Source: DASUPK01 sp963804595 (lineage in GTDB: Bacteria; Actinomycetota; Thermoleophilia; Solirubrobacterales; 70-9). Taken from it: a stretch of 64,000 nt of DNA. Both the position numbers and the translations under genes were made by a program. The number at the start of each line of letters is the position of its first letter. The first letter of the stretch is position 1. Shown here piece after piece: positions 35,265 to 45,441 of the stretch. The notes under the pieces are model-generated. The model was not told where the DNA came from. It searched no databases and was given only the letters and a program-made list of their open reading frames with translations. The stretch lies in assembly GCA_963804595.1 (NCBI GenBank), contig CAWDQZ010000008.1, positions 1-64,000 of the forward strand, given 5' to 3'.

Positions 35265-37808
35265 CTATCCGCCCAGCTCTTCCAGCTCCGCCCGGTACGC
35301 CGCGAGCTTCTCACGCTCCGCGTCGACCACCTCCGCGGGCGCCTTCGCCACGAACCCCTCGTTGGAGAGCCTGCCCTCCCCCCGCTTCACCTCCGCGCGG
35401 AGCTTCTCGCGCCGCTCCTCGATGCGCGCCGCCACGGCGTCCGGATCCACCCCGTCGGTCTCGAGCAGCTCCACGCCGGCGACATTGGCGATCTGCTGCC
35501 CGCCGTCGTCCGAGAACTCGACCTTGGCGAGGCGCGAGACGAGCTCGTGCGGCCGGCCGTTCTCGCTTCGCGCGGCGAGCACCTGCTTGACCGGTACCCC
35601 GGCCATCTGACGCCACCGCCGCAGGGCCTTGGTCAGCGCGATCGCCTGCCCGATCTCGGCCTCGGCGGACGCGTCGATCAGGGCCTCGTCGAACTCGGGA
35701 AACGGATGGATGACCAGGGCCTCGGCGCTCGGCCTGGGCAGGTAGGAGTAGATCTCCTCCGTGACGAAGGGCATGATCGGATGCGCGAGCGCCAGCACCT
35801 GCTCGAGCGCCCAGAGCAGTGTGGCCGAGGCATCCTCGTCGCCGTCATAGAGCCGCGGCTTGACGATCTCCAGGTACCAATCGCAGAGCTCCGACCAGAA
35901 GAACTCGTAGAGGCGGAGGGCGGCGTGCGAGAAGTCGTACGCATCGATCGAGTCGCCGATCGAGCGCACCGCGCGCTGCAGGCGCGACGCGATCCAGCGG
36001 TCCTCCACGCGCCCCGACCGCGGTCCGGCGTCGACGTCGTCCCGCGCCTCCATCAGCACCAGCCGCGAGGCGTTCCACATCTTGTTGGCGAGGTCTCGCC
36101 CCTGCTGGACCCGCGCCTGCGAGAAGCGCACGTCCTGGGTCGAGGTCATCGCCAGCAGCCCGAAGCGGAGAGCGTCCGCCCCGTGCTCGGAGATCTCGTC
36201 AAGTGGATCGATCCCGGTGCCCAGGCTCTTCGACATCCGCCGCCCGTCGGGCGCCTGGATCACGGAATGGACGTAGACGTCGGTGAACGGAACCTGCTCA
36301 GTGAACTCGAGCGAGGTCATGATCATCCGCGCGACCCAGAGGCTGATGATGTCCCGGGCGGTCACCAGCACGTCCGTGGGAAAGAACGCCTTGAACTCCG
36401 GGGTGCTGTCCGGCCAGCCGAGCGTCGCGAAGGGCCAGAGCGCCGAGCTGAACCAGGTGTCCAGCACGTCCGGGTCCTGCTCCCACCCCTCGCCCTCGGG
36501 CGGCTCCTCCCCGACGTACGTCTCATCGCCGCGGTACCAGACCGGCAGCCGGTGCCCCCACCAGAGCTGCCGGGAGAGCGTCCAGGGCGGGATGTTCTCC
36601 ATCCCGTGGAGGTACTGGCGCAGCGCCCCGTCGGGGGTGATCCTGATCAGCCCCTTCTCGACCACGTCAACCGCCGGCTTCGCCAGCTCGTCCATCCGGC
36701 AGAACCACTGCAGCGAGATCAGCGGCTCGATCCGTTCGCCGGACCGGTGGGAGAAGGGGACGGAGTGCGTGTACGGCTCCTCGCCGCGCAGCAGCCCCCG
36801 CTCGCGCAGCTCGGCGATCACGGCCTCCTGGGCCTCGGCGGCGGTCAGCCCACGGAAGCGCTCGGGTGCCGCGTCGGTGATCCGGCCGTCCTCGCCGATC
36901 ACACTGATCGCCTCGAGCTCGTATCGCCGGCCTATCTCGAAGTCGTTGGGATCGTGACCGGGCGTGATCTTGAGCACGCCCGTGCCGAACTCCGGATCGA
37001 CGTGCTCGTCCGCGATCACAGGCAGCCGTCGCTCGACCAGCGGCAGGATCGCATGCCCGCCGACGATGTCCCGGTAGCGCTTGTCATTCGGGTTCACCGC
37101 GACGGCCGTGTCGGCGAGCATCGTCTCCGGACGCACCGTGGCGACCACCACCTCTCCCCCGTCCTCGAGCGGATAGGCGATCTCGTAGAGGGTGTCGGTG
37201 ACCTCGCGGTTCTCGATCTCGAGGTCTGAGATCGCGGAGTGCAGACCCGGGTCCCAGTTGACCAGGTAGTCGCCCCGGTAGATGTAGCCCTTCTCGTAGA
37301 GCTCGACGAACACCCGGTAGACGGCCTTGACATAGCCCTCGTCGAGCGTGAAGCGCTCCCGCTCGTAGTCGCAGGAGGCGCCGAGCCGCTTGTACTGCTC
37401 GACGATGGTCGAGCCGTACTTCTCCTTCCACTCCCAGACGCGCTCCGTGAACGCCTCCCGACCCAGCTCCTGGCGAGAGGTCCCCTGTGCGGCGAGCTCC
37501 TTCTCCACCACCGCCTGAGTTGCGATCCCTGCGTGATCCGTACCCAGGACCCAGAGCGTGTTGCGACCGCGCATCCGGTTGAGGCGGATCAGGGCGTCCT
37601 GAATCGATCCGTTAAGGGCATGCCCCATGTGCAGGGCACCTGTGACGTTCGGCGGAGGGATCGAGATCGAGTAGTTCTGTGCCGGGGTGCCCTCGGCCGG
37701 CGGATGGAAGTAGCCGCCCTCGAGCCAGGAGGCGAAGACGCGCTGCTCGACCGCGCCGGGATCCCAGCGCGTCGTCTCTTCCAGGGTCTTGCGACGCTTC
37801 GCGTCCAT
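35265..37808 (-). CDS. valS: valyl-tRNA synthetase
   Basis: An 847-residue class I synthetase. PPNVTGALHMGHALNGSIQD is the HIGH region, MSKSLGTGIDPLD the KMSKS loop, and the editing CP1 domain occupies the middle (DTAVAVNPNDKRYRDIVGGH). A C-terminal coiled-coil arm ends EKLAAYRAELEELGG. Start ATG 37808 (MDAKRRKTLEETTRWDPGAV); a GTG five codons upstream is possible. Transcribed toward folC. Confidence 0.97.
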   Translation of the reverse strand: MDAKRRKTLEETTRWDPGAVEQRVFASWLEGGYFHPPAEGTPAQNYSISIPPPNVTGALHMGHALNGSIQDALIRLNRMRGRNTLWVLGTDHAGIATQAVVEKELAAQGTSRQELGREAFTERVWEWKEKYGSTIVEQYKRLGASCDYERERFTLDEGYVKAVYRVFVELYEKGYIYRGDYLVNWDPGLHSAISDLEIENREVTDTLYEIAYPLEDGGEVVVATVRPETMLADTAVAVNPNDKRYRDIVGGHAILPLVERRLPVIADEHVDPEFGTGVLKITPGHDPNDFEIGRRYELEAISVIGEDGRITDAAPERFRGLTAAEAQEAVIAELRERGLLRGEEPYTHSVPFSHRSGERIEPLISLQWFCRMDELAKPAVDVVEKGLIRITPDGALRQYLHGMENIPPWTLSRQLWWGHRLPVWYRGDETYVGEEPPEGEGWEQDPDVLDTWFSSALWPFATLGWPDSTPEFKAFFPTDVLVTARDIISLWVARMIMTSLEFTEQVPFTDVYVHSVIQAPDGRRMSKSLGTGIDPLDEISEHGADALRFGLLAMTSTQDVRFSQARVQQGRDLANKMWNASRLVLMEARDDVDAGPRSGRVEDRWIASRLQRAVRSIGDSIDAYDFSHAALRLYEFFWSELCDWYLEIVKPRLYDGDEDASATLLWALEQVLALAHPIMPFVTEEIYSYLPRPSAEALVIHPFPEFDEALIDASAEAEIGQAIALTKALRRWRQMAGVPVKQVLAARSENGRPHELVSRLAKVEFSDDGGQQIANVAGVELLETDGVDPDAVAARIEERREKLRAEVKRGEGRLSNEGFVAKAPAEVVDAEREKLAAYRAELEELGG

Positions 37809-37848
37809 GCGCCGATTATTCACGCTCGCGCCGGAGCGACGAGCCTGC

Positions 37849-38208
37849 TCAGGGAGGGCTTGGCTCGGACTCGAGCGACTCCAGCACGCCGAGGATCTCG
37901 CCGACGCGGCAGACCAGCAGGCGCTCCTCGTCGATCTCGACCCAAACGCCGGCCGACGAGGGGAAGACGACGTGGTCGCCCGGCTGCACCGGCATGTCGA
38001 CGCCGGCGCCCTCCCACCAGTCGAGTCCAGGCCCGATGGCCAGCACGATCCCCTGCTGGGGAGGCGGCTCGTCGATGCCCTGCGGCACCACCAGACCGGA
38101 CCGCCGCATGCGGTCCTGGTCCAGCTCCTTGAGGACCACCTGATCGAAAAGGGGCCGCAGCTGGTGTCTCACCGCCTCGACCGGCTCGCGGGACGATCGG
38201 GTGCTCAT
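37849..38208 (-). CDS. groES: GroES-like co-chaperonin
   Basis: A 119-residue protein. LRPLFDQVVLKELDQDRMRR, SGLVVPQGIDEPPPQQGIVL and PGDHVVFPSSAGVWVEIDEE match the GroES fold with its mobile loop. No groEL is adjacent, so this is a solitary, possibly second, GroES. It has an extra N-terminal and C-terminal extension relative to the ~97-residue standard. Start ATG 38208. Lies upstream of valS on the same strand. Confidence 0.85.
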   Translation of the reverse strand: MSTRSSREPVEAVRHQLRPLFDQVVLKELDQDRMRRSGLVVPQGIDEPPPQQGIVLAIGPGLDWWEGAGVDMPVQPGDHVVFPSSAGVWVEIDEERLLVCRVGEILGVLESLESEPSPP

Positions 38209-38358
38209 GGGCTGGGAGGATACGGGTCGGATGATGGACTCGGGCGGGCCCGAAGTGCATGGTGGCTGGCACCCGCGCGGCGTGCTGGCGGTCGTCGGCC
38301 CGTACAACGGCAGGGCGTTCACGGTCAGCCTCGGCAACGGGCTCGATCGATCTCGAGA

Positions 38359-38772
38359 TCAACGGGATGGCGGTGGAGATCCGGCAGCTTGCAGCGTCTG
38401 CTCCCACGAGAAGTAGATGTCAACTCGCGTGACCAACCCTCCCCGAACCTCCGCGACGTAGCCGATCGGTCCCTCGATCCTGTCGCCGCTTCCCCTGATC
38501 TGGCCCAGCTGGTTCAGGAGGATCACCACCTTGTCGTCACCCACCTCGACAACGCGCACGCGCTCGAGGCGATACTGATCGAACAGCTCTGTCCAGTGGG
38601 CAGCGAGGCGTCGGATGCCGTCGTGACCCCTGTAGACCGGATCCTCAAGCCACTCCGGCGGAGCCCGCCACTCGATCTCGGGATCGAGGAAAGGGAGCGC
38701 CGACTCCACGCCGCCCTGGTTGAAAGCTTCGATGGCGCTCAACATCGGAGCGGCGGCCGTCTCGTCCGTCAT
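38359..38772 (-). CDS. SnoaL-like / NTF2-fold protein
   Basis: A 137-residue single-domain cone-fold protein. AIEAFNQGGVESALPFLDPE and IEWRAPPEWLEDPVYRGHDG match SnoaL-like polyketide-cyclase-type or ketosteroid-isomerase-like proteins, a family greatly expanded in Thermoleophilia. Its start lies 3 bp after the stop of the two-domain homologue, so the genes are co-transcribed. Substrate unknown. Confidence 0.82.
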   Translation of the reverse strand: MTDETAAAPMLSAIEAFNQGGVESALPFLDPEIEWRAPPEWLEDPVYRGHDGIRRLAAHWTELFDQYRLERVRVVEVGDDKVVILLNQLGQIRGSGDRIEGPIGYVAEVRGGLVTRVDIYFSWEQTLQAAGSPPPSR

Positions 38773-38775
38773 CGC

Positions 38776-39561
38776 CTATTCCGACAGACCGGCCGCACGA
38801 AGGCCCTCGGCCCGATCGAAGTACTCCACCAGCCGCTCCGCCTTCCCATCTCGCACAGTGACCACGTGCGCGAGCTCCATCTCCATCGGCATTCCGCTTC
38901 CGGCCCCGTGTCCGTGGAAGCGGACCCAGACGAAGACGACATTGCCGTTCCCGCGCGCCTCCACCGGTTCGACCTTGAGGTCCGGATAGGCGTCGAGCCA
39001 GTTCGCGTATTGCCGCCTGATCGCATCGATCCCGCGGTGCACGGCCGCATCCGGATCCTCCTGCGACGCGTGGTACTCGGCGTTCTCATGCCAGAACCAG
39101 GGCTCCGGCCTCGTCTCGCCGGCGTTGAACCGGCTGTAACCGTCGAGCACGAGATCGACGCCCGAGACCCCAGCCGCCCTCATCGCGTCGTCGCGCTCCA
39201 TGAATGACCGAACCTCGGCGATCTTGCCGTTGCGGACCGTGTTGACGGTCCCGGTGTCGGTTTCCACAATCGCCCCGCTCGCTCGTCCCTTCGCGACCTC
39301 GTGCCAGAAGACGACGACCTGGTCGTCTGCCGCGTCGATGAAGCGCTCGGCACGCAGCTCTATCCGCTCCCAGGTCTCGAAGTAGTCCGCGAACGCCTGA
39401 GCGACCTCCTCGCGCCCGTGGGCGGACCGTCCCTCATCGACGCCCCCGACGGTGGCATGCCACTCGACCTCAGGGTCGAGCGCGTCAAGGGCTGCGACGG
39501 CATCGCCTCGGACCATCGCCTCCGTTGCGGCACGCAGCAACTCCACGTTCTCGCGCGACAT
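38776..39561 (-). CDS. tandem two-domain SnoaL-like / NTF2-fold protein
   Basis: A 261-residue protein with two copies of the fold. Domain 1 (1-~130): MSRENVELLRAATEAMVRGD, DPEVEWHATVGGVDEGRSAH. Domain 2 (~135-261): VDLVLDGYSRFNAGETRPEP, VHRGIDAIRRQYANWLDAYP, HVVTVRDGKAERLVEYFDRA. A usual member has one domain, so this is a fusion or internal duplication. Start ATG 39561 has a GATACT element six bases upstream and no Shine-Dalgarno sequence, suggesting leaderless translation. Confidence 0.82.
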   Translation of the reverse strand: MSRENVELLRAATEAMVRGDAVAALDALDPEVEWHATVGGVDEGRSAHGREEVAQAFADYFETWERIELRAERFIDAADDQVVVFWHEVAKGRASGAIVETDTGTVNTVRNGKIAEVRSFMERDDAMRAAGVSGVDLVLDGYSRFNAGETRPEPWFWHENAEYHASQEDPDAAVHRGIDAIRRQYANWLDAYPDLKVEPVEARGNGNVVFVWVRFHGHGAGSGMPMEMELAHVVTVRDGKAERLVEYFDRAEGLRAAGLSE

Positions 39562-39567
39562 GGCGCG

Positions 39568-39573
39568 AGTATC
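39568..39573 (-). promoter_or_regulatory. -10-like GATACT before the two-domain SnoaL gene
   Basis: GATACT on the minus strand ends six bases before the ATG at 39561. The same hexamer precedes the SnoaL gene at 62803 and the small ORF at 62300 by nine bases. Consistent with leaderless promoters, common in Actinobacteria. Confidence 0.35.
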
Positions 39574-39593
39574 TCGCCCGTGTCGCTGGGCGT

Positions 39594-40892
<1,299 letters not shown>

Positions 40893-41066
40893 CGGAATAC
40901 TCCCTCGGTCTCGCTTCGCCCGGCCGGCTCCTTCCTCGTTCCGAAGCTTAGACACCTGCCGGCCTCGGCCTGACGTGATTCGTTACGCCACGGGCGGTCG
41001 GTTTCCTGCCGCCGTTGCATCGGCACCGGCCGCGAGTTCTCTCCCCCGTCGGCCCCGGCCGGGGTC

Positions 41067-41552
41067 TCAGCCGTCGGCGAGCGCCTCGATCACGTCCTTG
41101 CTGTGGGTGAGTGGGACCCGGTTCCCCTCCAGCTCGATCCGCGAGCCGGTCTCGGGGTGAATCAGCTCCAGGACGCGGACGTTCACCCGCTTGTGAACCT
41201 TCACCTCGAGCCCTGAGCGCTCGGCCCTGAAGACCATTGAGCCCGGCTCCTTACTGCGGGACCGCCCGTCGAAGCCATAGACCGCGTCGGCGGTGACGCC
41301 TACGAGCATCCACTGCGGCATGCCGCTGGTCACTGCGTTGGCGCGCATGCCACCCTCCACGCCGGCCACATCGCCAACCGCCTCGCCGATCGAACCGGCC
41401 GCGCCTCCGATCTCACCGCCTGCCAGGCCACCGGCGAACATCGATCCGGTGTGGCCACGAGGGTTGAACTGGCCCGCGGCCACCACCTCCTCGGCGATTC
41501 CCTCGCGGGCCAGGGCCTGCTGCACCGCGCGCTCCATCGCTTCCTCGGACAT
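41067..41552 (-). CDS. uncharacterised glycine-zipper-like protein
   Basis: A 161-residue protein of no family I recognise. Residues ~33-65 are Gly/Ala-rich with small-residue spacing (SMFAGGLAGGEIGGAAGSIG), suggesting a glycine-zipper or membrane-inserting hairpin. The C-terminal half (MLVGVTADAVYGFDGRSRSK ... RVNVRVLELIHPETGSRIEL) looks like a small beta domain. Starts ATG 41552, 33 bp after the M23 peptidase on the same strand. Confidence 0.6.
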   Translation of the reverse strand: MSEEAMERAVQQALAREGIAEEVVAAGQFNPRGHTGSMFAGGLAGGEIGGAAGSIGEAVGDVAGVEGGMRANAVTSGMPQWMLVGVTADAVYGFDGRSRSKEPGSMVFRAERSGLEVKVHKRVNVRVLELIHPETGSRIELEGNRVPLTHSKDVIEALADG

Positions 41553-41585
41553 CAGTCTCCTTCCGTCGCCGGAAGGCGAGATTAC

Positions 41586-42371
41586 TCAGCTGTACCGGTC
41601 CCAGGACCGCAGATATGGCTCCGGATTCACCGGCCGCCCGTTGACGTGAATCTCGAAGTGGAGGTGGCAGCCAACGGTCCGAGCGTTGCCGGTCTTGCCG
41701 ACGTTCCCGACGATCTCACCGACGTGGACGAGCTCGCCCTTTCGGAAGGTAGAGGGATGGATCATGTGCGCGTACCAGTACTTACGCCGCTCCCCCAGCC
41801 CCCGGATGACGACGTAGTTGCCGTCGAGGTGCGCGTCGTAGGCACGCTTGACGACAGTTCCGGTCACCGCGGCGGCGAGTGGGGTACCGCAGCGCGCGAG
41901 GACGTCGAAGCCTTTGTGCACCCGCCCGCCGTTTCTCGGAGCGCCGAACTCGCCGACCCGTCCCCGGGTCCCGTGCGGCCCGCGGACCGGGAAGAAGTGG
42001 CGGTGCAGCTGGACGGTGCCGGCGTCCTTCTCGTTGCCCCCGGCGACGACCACCGTCACCCGATAGGTCCCGTCGGCGACGGGCCTGCCGCCGTTGTTGA
42101 GGCCGTCCCACCTCTGGACCAGGTCCCTGCCCGCCGGTTCCTGCGGGACGTCGATCCTGCGGACCTCACCACTCGACCCAGCGACGCGGATCGAGACGTC
42201 GGTGGGACCCGAGCCGCTCAGCCGATAGGAGATCCGCACCCCGCGGACCGAGTCGGTGAAGCCGCGGGGCGGCGAGACCGACGCCTTCTGGACGATCGCG
42301 ACGTCAGCGCTGACGGACGCGGCCGCAGCCAGCGCGGTGATCAGAACGAGGACGATGAACGGCTTCGCCAT
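41586..42371 (-). CDS. M23-family (LytM-type) peptidoglycan endopeptidase
   Basis: A 261-residue secreted protein. The N-terminal hydrophobic segment FIVLVLITALAAAASVSA is a signal peptide or anchor. A beta-sandwich with FlgD-like Ig character (RWDGLNNGGRPVADGTYRVT) precedes the M23 domain: HKGFDVLARCGTPLAAAVTG holds the H-x3-D zinc ligands, and GCHLHFEIHVNGRPVNPEPY the H-x-H. Likely cleaves cross-bridges during growth. The first codons (MAKP) come from structured repeat copy C. Confidence 0.9.
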   Translation of the reverse strand: MAKPFIVLVLITALAAAASVSADVAIVQKASVSPPRGFTDSVRGVRISYRLSGSGPTDVSIRVAGSSGEVRRIDVPQEPAGRDLVQRWDGLNNGGRPVADGTYRVTVVVAGGNEKDAGTVQLHRHFFPVRGPHGTRGRVGEFGAPRNGGRVHKGFDVLARCGTPLAAAVTGTVVKRAYDAHLDGNYVVIRGLGERRKYWYAHMIHPSTFRKGELVHVGEIVGNVGKTGNARTVGCHLHFEIHVNGRPVNPEPYLRSWDRYS

Positions 42372-42452
42372 CAGATCGCGGCCACGAGCGGCCGCCCCCG
42401 ACAACCGCTCAGGCCTTCGGCCTTCGCTCATGGTCGTGCGGCCTGGTGGCCG

Positions 42453-42455
<3 letters not shown>
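42360..42455. repeat. structured ~96-bp repeat, copy C (clpP stop / M23 start)
   Basis: Outer stem GCGGCCAC (42378-42385) with GTGGCCGC (42446-42453); inner GGCCGC (42390-42395) with GCGGCC (42438-42443); apical AGGCC-TTC-GGCCT (42411-42423), where two base pairs differ from copy A yet still pair. It begins at the clpP stop and ends within the first codons of the M23 gene on the minus strand. Confidence 0.85.
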
Positions 42456-43037
<582 letters not shown>

Positions 43038-43093
43038 TGGGTGCGTGAGCATAGCGACCACCACCACCGGGCCGGAGCGAGGAAAATCGGCTG

Positions 43094-43642
43094 ATGCCCC
43101 CTGTCGGCGAGATCCTCACCGTCGGGCACTCCAACCACGAGGAGCAGGAATTCGTGGAGTTGCTGCGCGCCGCCGGCGTCGAGCTGGTCGCCGACGTCCG
43201 CCGCTATCCCGGATCGCGCCGCCAGCCGCACTTCGGGCGGGCAGCCCTCGCGGCCGTCCTGCTCGAGGCCGGAATCGGCTACCGCTGGTTTGGTGAGACG
43301 TTAGGCGGGCGGCGAAAACCCGTGCCCGACTCGCCGAATGGCGCCTGGCACAACGAGCAGTTCCGGGGCTACGCCGACCACATGGCGAGCGAGGAGTTCG
43401 CGTCCGGACTGGCCCAGCTCGAGGAGCTGGCGCATGAACAGCGTGTCGCGGTCATGTGCGCTGAGGCATGGTGGGTCCGCTGCCACCGCCGCCTGATCGC
43501 CGATGCCCTGGTCGCGCGCGGGTGGCAAGTGCTCGATCTCGGCTCCAGCGGCCGCCTGGAGGAGCATGAGGTGCCCGACTTCGCCGTCGTCGAGGACGGC
43601 CGGGTCACCTACCCGGAGCCCCAGACGAGTCTCGGCCTCTAG
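43094..43642 (+). CDS. DUF488 family protein
   Basis: A 182-residue protein. ILTVGHSNHEEQEFVELLRA, VADVRRYPGSRRQPHFGRAA, YRWFGETLGGRRKPVPDSPN and VMCAEAWWVRCHRRLIADAL (C-x-E...C-H-R) are the DUF488 hallmarks. Function unknown; the Cys/His motif hints at a metal site or redox role. On the opposite strand to its neighbours, divergent from clpP and ending in the palindrome at 43634. Confidence 0.9.
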   Translation: MPPVGEILTVGHSNHEEQEFVELLRAAGVELVADVRRYPGSRRQPHFGRAALAAVLLEAGIGYRWFGETLGGRRKPVPDSPNGAWHNEQFRGYADHMASEEFASGLAQLEELAHEQRVAVMCAEAWWVRCHRRLIADALVARGWQVLDLGSSGRLEEHEVPDFAVVEDGRVTYPEPQTSLGL

Positions 43643-43672
43643 CCGCTGCCCTGCGGCCCGCGGCTAGAGGCC
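43634..43672. terminator. 13-bp perfect palindrome spanning two convergent stop codons
   Basis: GGCCTCTAGCCGC (43634-43646) and GCGGCTAGAGGCC (43660-43672) form a perfect 13-bp stem with a 13-nt loop. The DUF488 TAG and the stop of the minus-strand membrane gene both lie in its left arm. No T-run, so it would be an intrinsic terminator of the GC-hairpin-only type or a bidirectional transcription boundary. Confidence 0.6.
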
Positions 43673-43854
43673 GCCTGGTCGGGCTTGCCGTTCTGGGGGT
43701 TGACGAGGAACGGCATCGTCTTCCGAAGCCTGCGCAGTTCAACCGCCCTGATCACGTAGAGCACCAACAGGGCGAGCATCAGGAGAAACGAGACGATGCC
43801 GGCGATCGCGCCGAGCTCCTCAACCGTCCCGGGGAGTGTCATGGCGAGCATCAA
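43639..43854 (-). CDS. small membrane protein, ATGA-coupled to trigger factor
   Basis: A 71-residue protein with one strong helix (IAGIVSFLLMLALLVLYVIR) and a basic cytosolic tail (AVELRRLRKTMPFLVN). Its ATG (43854) overlaps the tig stop by 4 bp, so the two are coupled. No named family. The final residues (SSRGPQGSG) are encoded within the terminator palindrome. Confidence 0.65.
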   Translation of the reverse strand: MMLAMTLPGTVEELGAIAGIVSFLLMLALLVLYVIRAVELRRLRKTMPFLVNPQNGKPDQAASSRGPQGSG

Positions 43855-45239
43855 TCCGAGCCGGGGGTCCAGAGGCCGCCCTTCTCCTCTCGCTCCTTCT
43901 CGGGCGTCCAGATCTCCTCACGCGCCTGCGCCTGCTCCATCGGGATCGGCTTCGCCCCCTCGCCGATCAGCTCGAGAGCCCGCCGCATCCGCAGATCCTG
44001 CTTGAAGAGCTCCTCACGCCCCGACTCCCGGATCTCCCTGAGCGCATCCTCGGGCTCCGGATGGCCGTGGTCCTCGTGGCCCGGCGGGATTTGCAGGGCC
44101 TCGAGCTCATCCTCCTCGGTGATCTCGATGCCCTCGGCGTCGGCGACCGCCTCGAGCACAGCCTCGCGCTTCAGCGCCTGCTCGGCGTCGGGGCGGGCCT
44201 GCTCGATCATCTCCTCGCGACTCTTGCCCTGGGTCTGGAGGTAGCTCTCGGGATCCATCCCCTGCTGGCGAAGCTGGCGTTCCACACGCCGCCACATCTC
44301 CTCGGCCCTCGCCTGGATCACGGGTTCGGGGAGATCAACCTTCGCCTTGGCGACGACCGCATCGAGGGCGTCCTGCTGGAAGCGCTCGGCGATCTGGCGG
44401 TCGAGCAGCTCGCGGACCTTGTCGGAGATGTCGGCGCGGAGCTCATCGAGCGTCTCGAACTCCGAGGCCTCCGCGGCGAAGTCGTCATCGAGCTCCGGGA
44501 GCTCCTTCTCGCGGACCTCCTTGAGCTTGACGTCGAACTTCGCCGTCTTGCCGGCGACCTCCTCGGCCGGATACTCCTCCGGGAAGGGCACCTCGATCGT
44601 CCGCTCGTCCCCCGGCTCGGCGCCCTCGAGGCCCTGCTCGAGCTCAGGCAGGACGCGTCCCTCACCGAGCTCCAGGAGGTAGTCGCGGGCAGTGCCGCCC
44701 TCAAAGGGCTCGCCGTCGATCTTCCCCTCGTAGTCGATCAGCACCACGTCGCCGGCCTTGGCGGCGCGCTCGACGGGATTGAGCCGAGCAAAGCCCTCGC
44801 GCAGCCGGTTGACCTCGGTCTCGACGGCCTCCTCCGGCACCTCGGGCTCCTCCCGCCCGACCTCGACGCCCTTGTACTCGCCGAGCTCGGCGCCCGGGCG
44901 GACGGCGACCTCGATGGAGAAGCGCAGCGGCTTGCCCTCCTCGGGCAGGTCGGGGAGGTCGAGCTTCGGATCGCCGACTGGATTCACTCCGGATTCGAGC
45001 ATGGCGCGCTCGTACCAGTCGCCCAGCGACGACTCGAGTGCCTGGGTCAGCACCGTTTGGCGGCCCAGCCGCTGCACGACCATCTCCGCGGGCACTTTGC
45101 CCTTGCGGAAGCCGGGCAGCTTCATGTCCTTGCCGAGCTCCTGGGCGGTCCTCGCGATACTGCCCTCGACGTCCCGCGGGTCCACGTCGACGTCGACGCG
45201 GACTCGCGAGTCGGGAAGCTCCTTTACCGTCGTCTCCAT
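43851..45239 (-). CDS. tig: trigger factor (ribosome-associated peptidyl-prolyl isomerase)
   Basis: A 462-residue chaperone binding L23 at the exit tunnel. Ribosome-binding domain with LPGFRKGKVPAEMVVQRLG (signature GFRxGKxP), PPIase domain AAKAGDVVLIDYEGKIDGEP ... IEVPFPEEYPAEEVAGKTAK, and a helical C-terminal domain. An acidic tail rich in Glu ends WTPEKEREEKGGLWTPGSD. Start ATG 45239. First gene of the tig-clpP-clpX run. Confidence 0.96.
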   Translation of the reverse strand: METTVKELPDSRVRVDVDVDPRDVEGSIARTAQELGKDMKLPGFRKGKVPAEMVVQRLGRQTVLTQALESSLGDWYERAMLESGVNPVGDPKLDLPDLPEEGKPLRFSIEVAVRPGAELGEYKGVEVGREEPEVPEEAVETEVNRLREGFARLNPVERAAKAGDVVLIDYEGKIDGEPFEGGTARDYLLELGEGRVLPELEQGLEGAEPGDERTIEVPFPEEYPAEEVAGKTAKFDVKLKEVREKELPELDDDFAAEASEFETLDELRADISDKVRELLDRQIAERFQQDALDAVVAKAKVDLPEPVIQARAEEMWRRVERQLRQQGMDPESYLQTQGKSREEMIEQARPDAEQALKREAVLEAVADAEGIEITEEDELEALQIPPGHEDHGHPEPEDALREIRESGREELFKQDLRMRRALELIGEGAKPIPMEQAQAREEIWTPEKEREEKGGLWTPGSD

Positions 45240-45441
45240 GGAGAAGACCACCTTAGACGCCGACCGGCGGGAGCGGCCCCCCATCAGCGGCCGCGATCGC
45301 CTCGGCACGTGGCTCTATACCGGGGCTCCCGGCCGGCTGGTCTCCTTCTCAATCGACCTCGGACTCTCCCTCACCGCGCTCGGACTCTGGTCGAGCCGCC
45401 GGCTCTGGCGCAGGTTCCGCGGCGATCACTCGGCCGCGTAG
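45238..45441 (+). CDS. putative small membrane protein divergent from tig
   Basis: A 67-residue frame starting within the CCATGG that also gives the tig ATG on the other strand. GRDRLGTWLYTGAPGRLVSF then SIDLGLSLTALGLWSSRRLW looks like a short amphipathic region plus one helix and an Arg-rich tail, a pattern I have seen in small actinobacterial membrane proteins. The last 16 bp overlap the spermidine-synthase gene end. Coding is not certain; the start could lie further downstream. Confidence 0.4.
   Translation: MEKTTLDADRRERPPISGRDRLGTWLYTGAPGRLVSFSIDLGLSLTALGLWSSRRLWRRFRGDHSAA

Noticed and set aside
35547..37229. Long plus-strand open frame across valS
   Set aside because: High GC keeps antisense frames open; composition is Arg/Pro/Leu-rich without any domain, and valS on the other strand is unambiguous. 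The same applies to long antisense frames over rng, tig, ftsH, clpX and mrdA.
38201..38416. Plus-strand 71-codon frame between groES and the SnoaL genes
   Set aside because: Overlaps both neighbours' starts antisense, no ribosome-binding site or domain.
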